NCBI GenBank assembly: GCA_026984355.1 | Contig: JALSSG010000119.1 | Span: forward strand, 1 to 13,572 | DNA length: 13,572 nt | Direction of reading: 5' to 3' | DNA from: Hydrogenothermaceae bacterium | Lineage (GTDB): Bacteria; Aquificota; Aquificia; Aquificales; Hydrogenothermaceae | In this document: positions 6,430 through 13,572 of the stretch, one piece after another | How positions within the stretch are numbered: the stretch's first letter is position 1 | Layout: each line of letters begins with the position of its first letter | Position numbers and translations under genes: made by a program | The notes under the pieces: generated by a model | Database searches by the model: none | What the model saw: only the letters and a program-made list of their open reading frames with translations | What the model was told of the DNA's origin: nothing

Positions 6430-8528
6430 TGCAGGAAACACTTTCCCTGTTTTTTACCCGTTTTCAAAAATATGCTGATGCATTAATGGTAGTTCTTATC
6501 CTTGCGATACTCGGTTCTATGGTTTTACCAGTCCCACCATTTTTACTGGATATTCTTCTTACATCAAGTATAACCTTTTCTCTTGTTATACTTATGGCAA
6601 CAATATATATAGGCAATCCTCTTGAGCTTAGTTCATTTCCTTCTTTATTACTTTTAGCAACATTATTTAGACTTTCTTTAAATGTTGCATCAACAAGAAG
6701 GATATTACTACACGGACACGAAGGACCAGATGCAGCAGGTCAAGTAATTCAATCTTTTGGAGAATTTGTAGTAGGAGGAAGTTATATAGTAGGAATTATA
6801 GTTTTTATAATCCTCGTTACAATAAACTTTATAGTTATAACTAAAGGCACAGAAAGAATTTCAGAAGTAGCAGCAAGGTTTACTCTTGATGCACTGCCAG
6901 GGAAACAAATGGCAATTGATGCTGACCTTAACGCTGGACTTATTGATGAAAAAGAAGCTCAAAAGAGAAGACAGGAAATAGCCAAAGAGGCAGATTTTTA
7001 TGGAGCCATGGATGGTGCAAGTAAATTTATAAGAGGAGATGCAATAGCCGGAATTATTATCACACTTGTTAACATTATCGGTGGTATAACCATAGGTATG
7101 CTTCAACATAATATGTCTCTTGAAACAGCTTTACAAAACTTTACCATTTTAACTATTGGTGATGGGCTTGTAAGTCAAATACCAGCACTTCTTACCTCCA
7201 CAGCTGCAGGACTTATGGTAACAAGAGCAGTTTCAGAAACAGATTTAGGACACGAAATATTTAAACAGCTAACAGGATATCCTAAGGCTTTACTTATGGC
7301 TTCAGGAGCTTTATTTGTTATGGGAATTATTCCCGGAATGCCTACTATACCATTTTTCTTGCTTGGAACATTATTAGCCCTTACCGCATATATGGTAGAA
7401 ATCTCCATAAAAGAAAAACAAAAACAACAGGCAGAAGAAAAAGCTAAAGAAATGATAAAGCAAGCAGAAGAAAAAGAAGAAAAACCAGAAGATTTTATAA
7501 CACAACCAGAACCTTTAGCTCTTGAGATAGGATATGCTCTAATTCCATATGTAGACGAAAGCCAAAACGGAGAAATAGTAAAAAGAATAAAAGCCCTTAG
7601 AAAACAGCTAACAAAAGAATTAGGAATTATTATTCCACTTATACATATAAAAGATAATTTAGAACTAAAACCAGGAGAATATAGAATTCTCCTAAAAGAT
7701 ATAGAAATAGCCAGAGCAGAAGTCCAACCAGGAAAACTGCTTGCTATAGATACAGGAACTACCAGAGGAAAAATAGAAGGACAACCTACTAAAGAACCTA
7801 CATTTGGACTTAATGCTTACTGGATAGATGAATCACAAAAAGACAGAGCAAAAATGCTTGGATACACTATTGTAGATATTCCTACCGTTATCATAACTCA
7901 CTTATCAGAAACAATAAAAAGACATGCTCATGAGATACTTGGAAGAGAAGAAACAAAAAAACTGATAGATAAAATAGCAGAAAAATATCCTGTGGTAAAA
8001 GAAATAGTACCTGAACAGGTTCCTCTAAATATTGTACATAGAGTATTACAAAATCTACTAAAAGAAGGTATACCTATTAAAGACCTGCTAACCATAATAG
8101 AAAGTCTATCAGATAATATAACTAAAACTAATGACCCAGATATACTTACAGAATTTGTAAGACAGTCTCTATCCAGACTTATAACAAGCCTGTATGTAAA
8201 AGATGGAACATTGCACGCTGTAAGTCTTTCACCTACAGTAGAAAATTATATACTAGAAAAAGTAAAAGAAAATGATGGAAATCTACCACCTTTAGACCCT
8301 ATATTTGTTCAAAAACTTATAACAAACCTTACAAAACATATAGAAAAATTTTTAATAAATCAGGCAAACCCTGTACTACTTACATCTCCAGCAATTAGAA
8401 GATTTGTAAGACAGATAATACAACCATATTTATCAAACTTTTCTGTCTTATCTTATTCAGAGATAGAACCGAAAACTAAAGTAAACATTATAGAAGTGGT
8501 GGATGTTGATGGTGATAAACATTTATGA
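6429..8528 (+). CDS. flhA: Flagellar type III export gate protein FlhA
   Basis: FlhA is the large inner-membrane component of the flagellar export gate. It couples proton motive force to protein secretion, and its cytoplasmic ring docks chaperone-substrate complexes. The 699 residues are full length. The N-terminal half contains about eight membrane segments between residues 17 and 325, with the family signature around GNPLELSSFPSLLLLATLFRLSLNVAS (62-88). The conserved cytoplasmic loop (about 139-205) has ARFTLDALPGKQMAIDADLNAG and YGAMDGASKF; D195 corresponds in motif context to the functionally critical Asp208 of Salmonella. A charged linker (about 327-357) leads to the cytoplasmic domain (360-690). 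Its 3' end overlaps flhF by 20-26 bases. The partners flhB, fliP, fliQ and fliR are not in the window. Confidence 0.98.
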   Translation: MQETLSLFFTRFQKYADALMVVLILAILGSMVLPVPPFLLDILLTSSITFSLVILMATIYIGNPLELSSFPSLLLLATLFRLSLNVASTRRILLHGHEGPDAAGQVIQSFGEFVVGGSYIVGIIVFIILVTINFIVITKGTERISEVAARFTLDALPGKQMAIDADLNAGLIDEKEAQKRRQEIAKEADFYGAMDGASKFIRGDAIAGIIITLVNIIGGITIGMLQHNMSLETALQNFTILTIGDGLVSQIPALLTSTAAGLMVTRAVSETDLGHEIFKQLTGYPKALLMASGALFVMGIIPGMPTIPFFLLGTLLALTAYMVEISIKEKQKQQAEEKAKEMIKQAEEKEEKPEDFITQPEPLALEIGYALIPYVDESQNGEIVKRIKALRKQLTKELGIIIPLIHIKDNLELKPGEYRILLKDIEIARAEVQPGKLLAIDTGTTRGKIEGQPTKEPTFGLNAYWIDESQKDRAKMLGYTIVDIPTVIITHLSETIKRHAHEILGREETKKLIDKIAEKYPVVKEIVPEQVPLNIVHRVLQNLLKEGIPIKDLLTIIESLSDNITKTNDPDILTEFVRQSLSRLITSLYVKDGTLHAVSLSPTVENYILEKVKENDGNLPPLDPIFVQKLITNLTKHIEKFLINQANPVLLTSPAIRRFVRQIIQPYLSNFSVLSYSEIEPKTKVNIIEVVDVDGDKHL

Positions 8529-9753
8529 AGGACAGACTTTAGAAGAAGCAATACAAAAAGCAAAAACAGAACTTGGAGAAAATATAAAGGTTCTTCATTA
8601 TGAAATAGTAGATGAAAAATCATGGATACCATTTAGGAAAAGAAAAAAATACAAAGTATTTATTGAACAAACTGAAGAAGATACACCAAAATTCGAAAGC
8701 CATCTTGAAGAACTATACAGCAATATAGAAGAAGAGACTATAGAAGAACCAAACACATACTCCTTAACAAATCTAAATGAAGATGAAGAACCAGAATATG
8801 AAGAAAAAAACAAAGAAAACATAGACTACGAAAAGCTTTTAGAAAAAATAGAACTCTTAATAGATAAAAAACTTCAAAACATAACAACACCACCTTCTAT
8901 AAAAGTTAGTTCTGACGGTGTATGTAGCGAACAGATAAATGAGATTTTAAAAGAATTTACAGGAGAAGCGATAGACCTGATAAAGTTTCTAGTAGAAAGA
9001 GAAGTAGAACCAGAAGTGGCAAAAGAAATCGTAAAAGTCTCCTGCGGTCTTGATTTAGACAGCAGTAAAATGGATTTAACAACTCCAACATTTAAAGAAG
9101 CTGTATATAAAGGTATAAAAGAAAAAATAAGCTTCACAGGTAGTTTTAACAAAGCGGAAAATCAACTAAAGGTTATCACATTTGTAGGACCCACTGGAGT
9201 AGGAAAAACAACAAATCTTTTCAAAATAGCATCAGAACTAATAATAAACAAAGACCTCAAAGTAGGAGTCATAAGTACAGATACATTTAAAGTAGGAGCC
9301 GTACAACAGGCAAGAGCATACTCAAGTATTTTAAACATTCCTTTTTACACAATTACAGATTCAAAAAATCTAAAGAAAACACTCCTTGAGCTTTCAAACA
9401 TGGACATAATTTTGATAGATACAGTAGGAAGAAGTCATTACGATTACTGGCGACTTGGAGAAATAAAAGAAATACTTAGCGGTGGTACAGACTGGATGGA
9501 TGTTGTACTTGTCTTAAGCTGTAATTACAAATACAAAGAAGCTTTAGAAATAGTCAATAGATATAGAGCATTTTTCTCAATAAACTCTCTTTTATTTACA
9601 AAAGTAGATGAGACAAAAACTCCAGGAATACTTCTAAATTTACCATTTAAAACAAAATTACCTCTTTCTTATCTAAGTACAGGACAAAGAGTGCCAGAAG
9701 ATATAAAAGTATTAAACCCTGAAAACTTAACAGAGTATATATTAGGTGAGTGA
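8503..9753 (+). CDS. flhF: Flagellar biosynthesis SRP-type GTPase FlhF
   Basis: FlhF is an SRP-family GTPase that recruits early flagellar components to the assembly site, usually a cell pole. The 416 residues show a short basic-aromatic N-terminal domain (about 1-56), a long acidic linker (about 57-128), a helical N domain and the G domain. GTPase motifs are intact: P-loop GPTGVGKTT (229-237), DTFKVGAVQQ (260-269), DTVGRS (306-311), TKVDE (366-370) and the closing loop STGQRVPEDI (392-401). The A of the usual DTAGR is V here. Three in-frame starts lie close together (ATG 8503, ATG 8509, GTG 8512). GGTGG at 8498-8502 fits 8509 best, giving MVINIYEGQT. It overlaps flhA, and its stop overlaps flhG by one base. 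Confidence 0.95.
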   Translation: MLMVINIYEGQTLEEAIQKAKTELGENIKVLHYEIVDEKSWIPFRKRKKYKVFIEQTEEDTPKFESHLEELYSNIEEETIEEPNTYSLTNLNEDEEPEYEEKNKENIDYEKLLEKIELLIDKKLQNITTPPSIKVSSDGVCSEQINEILKEFTGEAIDLIKFLVEREVEPEVAKEIVKVSCGLDLDSSKMDLTTPTFKEAVYKGIKEKISFTGSFNKAENQLKVITFVGPTGVGKTTNLFKIASELIINKDLKVGVISTDTFKVGAVQQARAYSSILNIPFYTITDSKNLKKTLLELSNMDIILIDTVGRSHYDYWRLGEIKEILSGGTDWMDVVLVLSCNYKYKEALEIVNRYRAFFSINSLLFTKVDETKTPGILLNLPFKTKLPLSYLSTGQRVPEDIKVLNPENLTEYILGE

Positions 9754-10607
9754 TGGAAGAACAAATTCAGGGACTTAGAGAACTTATAGGAAAAGAAGAT
9801 AAATTTGTAAACAGCAAGTTTATTTCTATAGCCAGTGGAAAAGGTGGTGTAGGTAAAACAAACTTTGCAGTTAATTTTGCATATGTACTGGCTAATAATT
9901 TTAGAAAAAAAGTACTTTTGATAGATGCAGACATTGGAATGGCAAATGTTCATATACTTCTTAATTCTGACCTGAAAAAAAATATAAAAAGGCTTTTAAA
10001 TGGAGAAAACATAGAAAACCTAATCGTTAACATAAAAGGATTTGATACACTTTTTGGGTTTTCTGGTATAGACAGCATAGCAGAGCTTGATGATTTTAGA
10101 ATTCACAAATTAATCTTCCAGTTAAATAAATTATCTCAAACATACGATTACATAATAATAGATAATTCTCCCGGTATAGGAGAAAAGGTAATTAGTTTTC
10201 TTAGAGCTTCTAATACCTCATATATACTTACTACACCAGAACCTACATCAATCATGGATTCATACGCACTTATAAAATCACTATACAAAATCTACGGCTA
10301 TTCAAGATTTAAAATCATTGTAAATATGTGTAAAAGAAAGTTTGAGGAAAAAGAAGTTTTTGACAAACTAAACTTTTCTACAAATAAATTCTTAGACCTT
10401 AACCTAGAGCTTGCAGGAAGGTTATCATTCTCAGAAAACTTAGAAAAATGTGTAAAAGAAAAAAAGTTAGTTGCAGAAATTTATCCATCAGACCCTTACA
10501 CAGTAGACCTTAAAAATATAGCAGCAAAAGAAGTAGGAGAGCCTATTAAAGAAAAAAATCAAAATTTCTGGGACAAGGTATTAAGCTTTCTAAAACAAAG
10601 AGTATAA
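9753..10607 (+). CDS. flhG: Flagellar number regulator FlhG, MinD-like ATPase
   Basis: FlhG (FleN/YlxH) is a MinD-type ATPase that dimerises on the membrane with ATP, stimulates FlhF GTPase and limits flagellar number. The deviant Walker A is SGKGGVGKT (28-36), followed by LLIDADIGMANVHIL (56-70) and the FlhG-typical TTPEPTSIMDSYALIK block. The Walker-B-region motif reads IIDNSPGIG rather than the more common IDTGAGI. The first residues, EQIQGLR (3-9), resemble the DQAxxLR activator helix that works on FlhF in characterised systems. The C-terminal FWDKVLSFLKQRV could form the amphipathic membrane-targeting helix. ATG 9753 overlaps the flhF stop (TGATG); GTG 9750, one codon earlier, is an alternative. 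Pairing with flhF separates it from the cell-division MinD. Confidence 0.94.
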   Translation: MEEQIQGLRELIGKEDKFVNSKFISIASGKGGVGKTNFAVNFAYVLANNFRKKVLLIDADIGMANVHILLNSDLKKNIKRLLNGENIENLIVNIKGFDTLFGFSGIDSIAELDDFRIHKLIFQLNKLSQTYDYIIIDNSPGIGEKVISFLRASNTSYILTTPEPTSIMDSYALIKSLYKIYGYSRFKIIVNMCKRKFEEKEVFDKLNFSTNKFLDLNLELAGRLSFSENLEKCVKEKKLVAEIYPSDPYTVDLKNIAAKEVGEPIKEKNQNFWDKVLSFLKQRV

Positions 10608-10608
10608 G

Positions 10609-11241
10609 ATGAGCACAAGATTAACACAGAAGAGAAAAGAGGAAATAGTTCTTGAACATTTACCTCTTGTAAAAAAAGTAGCAGCCAAAATCTACCACAA
10701 ACTACCAGACTGTGATATAGAATTTGATGACCTTGTAAATACAGGAATTATAGGACTTATGAAAGCTATAGATAAATATGACGAGAGGAAAGCAAAATTC
10801 TCTACATATGCTTATATAAAAATAAGAGGAGAAATATTAGATTTCTTAAGAAGTCTTGAAGTAGTTCCTCGCTCAGTAAAAGATAAGATAAAAAAAGAAC
10901 AAGAAAATACAGATGAATTAAGTATACCTTTATCCAATACAGCTGTAATGGTATCTATAGAAAAAGCCATCTATGACAAAGACCCAAATCTAAAACTTGT
11001 TGACATATTAGTATCAAACAAAATATCACCAGAAGACTACGCCATTAAACAAGACCTAAAAGAAAAAGTTTTAAAAGCCATGGAAAAACTAAGTGATAAA
11101 GAAAAAGCTATACTTCAGATGATTTTCTTTGAAGAAAGAGACCTAAAATACATCTCAAAAGAACTAAATATATCTATGTCAAGAGTATCCCAACTAAAAA
11201 ACATAGCTATAGAAAAGATAAAAACTATCTTAAAAGTTTAA
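10609..11241 (+). CDS. fliA: Flagellar sigma factor sigma-28 (FliA), shortened region 3
   Basis: FliA directs RNA polymerase to late flagellar promoters (filament, motor and chemotaxis genes). Region 2 is well kept: DDLVNTGIIGLMKAIDKYD (40-58), KFSTYAYIKIRGEILDFLRS (63-82), then VPRSV (86-90). Region 4 with its helix-turn-helix is at about 160-208 (RDLKYISKELNISMSRVSQL). Between VPRSVK and the SIEKA segment only about 24 residues remain, where the E. coli protein has about 50, so most of sigma region 3, including an LGRxxTxxExAxxLGI-type helix pair, is missing. The total of 210 residues is short for the family. The reading frame is intact through the junction, so a sequencing frameshift is unlikely. 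The start is one base after the flhG stop. The anti-sigma gene flgM is not in the window. Confidence 0.93.
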   Translation: MSTRLTQKRKEEIVLEHLPLVKKVAAKIYHKLPDCDIEFDDLVNTGIIGLMKAIDKYDERKAKFSTYAYIKIRGEILDFLRSLEVVPRSVKDKIKKEQENTDELSIPLSNTAVMVSIEKAIYDKDPNLKLVDILVSNKISPEDYAIKQDLKEKVLKAMEKLSDKEKAILQMIFFEERDLKYISKELNISMSRVSQLKNIAIEKIKTILKV

Positions 11242-11271
11242 CAAAAAATCAATACTACCTACATTATAAAC

Positions 11272-11298
11272 CTAACATTTCCTAAATTATTATATAAT
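11272..11298 (+). promoter_or_regulatory. Probable housekeeping promoter for gltB
   Basis: A perfect TATAAT -10 box lies at 11293-11298, about 40 bases before the gltB start. The best -35 candidate is CTAACA at 11272-11277 (four of six matches to TTGACA, spacing 15), which is weak. An overlapping TAATAT at 11295-11300 would give 17-base spacing. The -10 box is convincing by sequence and position, but chance matches are common in DNA this AT-rich. Confidence 0.55.
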
Positions 11299-11323
11299 AT
11301 GTATTTAGCCCCTAATAACATTT

Positions 11324-11330
11324 AAAGGAG
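11324..11330 (+). promoter_or_regulatory. Ribosome binding site fixing a TTG start for gltB
   Basis: AAAGGAG lies seven bases before TTG 11338, ideal spacing. In this frame the nearest upstream stop is TAA at 11323-11325 and no ATG or GTG occurs before the catalytic cysteine codon, so TTG 11338 is the only good start. Confidence 0.85.
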
Positions 11331-11337
11331 TTTAAGG

Positions 11338-13572
11338 TTGTATATTAACAATGAAAAAGATGCATGTGGTGTAGGTTTTCTTATTAATACAAAAAAAGAA
11401 AAAACCCATAAATTAGTCTGTGATGCCTTAGATGCCCTTGCAAATCTTGACCATAGGGGTGCTGTAAGTGCAGATGGTAAAACTGGAGATGGAGCTGGTA
11501 TTTTAACACATATACCATATAAACTCTTCTCAAGAGAACTTTCCAAACAAGGAATTAGTATTCCTAAACCTGAAGACTTTGCAGTAGGAATGTTTTTTCT
11601 TCCTAAAGGAAAAGAAAAAGAGTTAAAAGTAGAAATAGAAAAAATCATAAATGAAAAATTTAAATTTATAGGATGGAGAGAAGTACCTATAGATAGAAAT
11701 GAACTTGGTGTAATAGCCCAGAAAACAGAACCAACAATAGTACAGGGATTTATATCAAAAGAAGGAATAAATGTAGAAAACTTTGAAAAAGAACTGTTCA
11801 TTCTCAGGAAAAGATTAGAAAAATTAGCAAATATACAGGATTACAAAGATTTCTATATTCCTTCTTTATCTAACAAAACCATAGTATACAAAGGTATGAT
11901 TACAGCTCCAAGACTTAGATATTTCTATTTAGACCTTCAAGACAGTGATTTTGAAAGTGGTATAGCTATCTTCCACCAGAGATACTCAACAAATACATTT
12001 CCAAACTGGAAACTTGCCCAACCATTTAGAATGTTAGCTCACAATGGAGAAATCAACACAATTTCTGCTAACAGAAACTGGTTCAGAGCAAGAAGAGACG
12101 ATATAAGACAGGTATGGGGAGAATTAACTGAAGAAATACTGCCTATTGTAAGTGATGAAGATAGTGATTCAGCTTCACTTGATAACGTTCTTGAGTTTTT
12201 AGTTCATTCTGGAAAAGATATCTTAACAGCTGTAAATGCTCTCATACCAAGGGCATGGGAAAATGATGAAGAGTTATCACCACAGCAAAAAGCATTTTAC
12301 TCATATTTCTCATGTATATTAGAAGCATGGGACGGACCAGCAGCTATAGCCTTTACAGATGGAAATATAATTGGAGGAAAACTGGACAGAAATGGTCTAA
12401 GACCTGCAAGATATATAATTACGGAAGACCATGTTCTTATGGCTTCGGAAGTGGGAGTAGTAGAGTTTCAAGAAGAGAAAATAATAGAAAAAGGAAGATT
12501 AGGACCTGGTGATAAAATAGCTGTAGAATTTGAAACAGGTCAGATATATAAATCAGAAGAAATAATAGAAAAGATAACTAGAGGAAAACAATACAAAAAA
12601 TGGGTAGAAGAAAATCTAAAAGTATTCATACCAGCAAAGGATTATCCTGACATTGAACCAAAAGACATCGTAAAAGAAGAAATACTTTTCGGTGTTGATA
12701 AAGATGTTATAAATCTCGTTATAAAGGAAATGGTAGGTAAGGCATCAGACCCTGTATACTCTATGGGAGATGATACACCCATAGCTGTTCTCTCAAGAAG
12801 ACCTAAAATGCTTTCTTTCTACTTCAAACAGAGATTTGCACAGGTAACAAACCCTCCAATAGACCCAATAAGAGAAAAGAAAGTAATGTCTTTAAATACA
12901 TATGTAGGAAAGAAAGAAAACTTCCTTACAGAAACTCCACAACATGCAAAACAGATTTTGTTTGAATCTCCTTTAATATACGATAATGAAATGAATGAGC
13001 TTATTGAATTATATAAAGATAAAGCACAGATAATCCCAGCAATATTTGACCCATATGATACAGCATTAGAACCTGCATTGGAAGATATATGCAAAAGAGT
13101 AGAAGAAGCTGTAGATAAAGGAGTAGAACTCATTGTTCTTACTGACAGAAATGTATCTATAGAAGGTGCTCCTATACCAATGGGACTTGCAGTAGCAGCA
13201 GTAAATGCATACATGGGAAGGAAAGGAAAAAGAAGTAAATTCAGTATAGTAGCAGATACAGGAGAAGCAAGAGACTCTCACAGCATTGCTTTTTTAATTG
13301 GATATGGAGCAACTCTTGTTAATCCTTACCTTACAGTTCAAATTCTTAGAAACCTTGTAGAAGAAGATAAAAAGTTTGATATTTCTTTTGAAGAAGCATT
13401 AGAAAGATATAGGAAAGCTGTAAACGAAGGACTCTTAAAGATAATGTCAAAGATGGGAATAGCAACAATAAAAAGTTATAGAGGTTCTGCACTTTTTGAA
13501 GCATTAGGAATAAGTAAAGAAGTTATTGACAAATATTTCCCGGGAACACCATCAAAACTTGGTGGTATAGGA
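11338..13572 (+). CDS. gltB: Glutamate synthase large subunit GltB, N-terminal half (3' truncated)
   Basis: GltB makes two glutamates from glutamine and 2-oxoglutarate, the GOGAT step of ammonia assimilation. The frame is open for 745 codons to the right edge, about half of the usual 1,450-1,500 residues. The class II glutamine amidotransferase domain (about 10-400) begins DACGVGF with nucleophile Cys10 and continues with LDHRGAVSADGKTGDGAG (37-54), HQRYSTNTFPNWKLAQP (213-229), HNGEINT (235-241) and KLDRNGLRPARY (348-359). The central domain (about 450-720) shows FAQVTNPPIDPIRE (500-513) and IVADTGEARDSHSIAFLIGYGA (637-658). The window ends at TPSKLGGIG, just as the FMN/iron-sulfur synthase domain begins. 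Only nine residues precede Cys10, so a very short propeptide would be removed to expose it. The gene appears to be transcribed from its own promoter and is unrelated to flagella. Confidence 0.96.
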   Translation, partial: MYINNEKDACGVGFLINTKKEKTHKLVCDALDALANLDHRGAVSADGKTGDGAGILTHIPYKLFSRELSKQGISIPKPEDFAVGMFFLPKGKEKELKVEIEKIINEKFKFIGWREVPIDRNELGVIAQKTEPTIVQGFISKEGINVENFEKELFILRKRLEKLANIQDYKDFYIPSLSNKTIVYKGMITAPRLRYFYLDLQDSDFESGIAIFHQRYSTNTFPNWKLAQPFRMLAHNGEINTISANRNWFRARRDDIRQVWGELTEEILPIVSDEDSDSASLDNVLEFLVHSGKDILTAVNALIPRAWENDEELSPQQKAFYSYFSCILEAWDGPAAIAFTDGNIIGGKLDRNGLRPARYIITEDHVLMASEVGVVEFQEEKIIEKGRLGPGDKIAVEFETGQIYKSEEIIEKITRGKQYKKWVEENLKVFIPAKDYPDIEPKDIVKEEILFGVDKDVINLVIKEMVGKASDPVYSMGDDTPIAVLSRRPKMLSFYFKQRFAQVTNPPIDPIREKKVMSLNTYVGKKENFLTETPQHAKQILFESPLIYDNEMNELIELYKDKAQIIPAIFDPYDTALEPALEDICKRVEEAVDKGVELIVLTDRNVSIEGAPIPMGLAVAAVNAYMGRKGKRSKFSIVADTGEARDSHSIAFLIGYGATLVNPYLTVQILRNLVEEDKKFDISFEEALERYRKAVNEGLLKIMSKMGIATIKSYRGSALFEALGISKEVIDKYFPGTPSKLGGIG

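Larger units (their letters stand above)
11242..11337 (+). other. Intergenic region between fliA and gltB
   Basis: This 96-base AT-rich gap is the longest non-coding stretch in the window. Its left half has no GC-rich inverted repeat followed by a T run, so no intrinsic terminator for the flagellar operon is visible. Its right half carries the probable gltB promoter and ribosome binding site. No riboswitch or small ORF was recognised. Confidence 0.8.

Noticed and set aside
11322..11801. 159-codon open frame on the minus strand
   Set aside because: It lies opposite the amidotransferase domain of gltB, whose motifs are fully conserved. It has low-complexity Ser/Phe/Leu content typical of antisense shadow frames.
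12312..12512. 66-codon plus-strand frame inside gltB
   Set aside because: It is an out-of-frame shadow of the conserved KLDRNGLRPARY region and has no ribosome binding site or recognisable domain.
1..13572. CRISPR arrays, tRNA/rRNA genes, insertion sequences, or a hidden defence or novel system
   Set aside because: Coding density by recognised genes is nearly complete, the only gap is 96 bases, and no regularly spaced repeats, transposase motifs or terminal inverted repeats were seen.

Overview
The window is a compact, ordinary-looking but nearly complete flagellar operon on the + strand, followed by the first half of a glutamate synthase gene. The DNA is AT-rich. AGA and ATA codons are heavily preferred and the proteins are rich in Lys, Glu and Ile, which fits a thermophile. 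This composition, the layout of flagellar genes and the protein style suggest a low-GC member of the Aquificota, perhaps the Hydrogenothermaceae (Sulfurihydrogenibium/Persephonella type). That placement is inference from gene content and composition, not from a database match.

Positions 1-1919 encode the rotor/switch (C-ring): the 3' end of fliG, then fliM and fliN. Positions 1932-3465 encode two rod proteins, flgF and flgG. Positions 3428-6119 encode the outer-ring set: flgA (P-ring chaperone), flgH (L-ring lipoprotein) and flgI (P-ring). A short rod-binding flgJ follows at 6130-6429. Positions 6429-8528 encode flhA, the large gate protein of the flagellar type III export apparatus. Positions 8503-10607 encode flhF and flhG, the GTPase/ATPase pair that sets flagellar position and number, and 10609-11241 encodes fliA (sigma-28), which drives late flagellar genes. 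Genes overlap or abut throughout, so 1-11241 looks like one translationally coupled transcript whose promoter lies upstream of the window.

A 96-base gap (11242-11337) holds a likely promoter and a strong ribosome binding site for gltB, which starts with TTG at 11338 and runs off the right end. No hairpin terminator is visible between fliA and gltB.

I found no mobile element, CRISPR array, RNA gene or unknown system. The points worth a second look are protein-level: a FliA that appears to have lost most of sigma region 3, a FliN with a silently diverged tandem peptide in its N-terminal tail, and signal peptides of flgA, flgH and flgI that are encoded inside the 3' ends of the genes before them.
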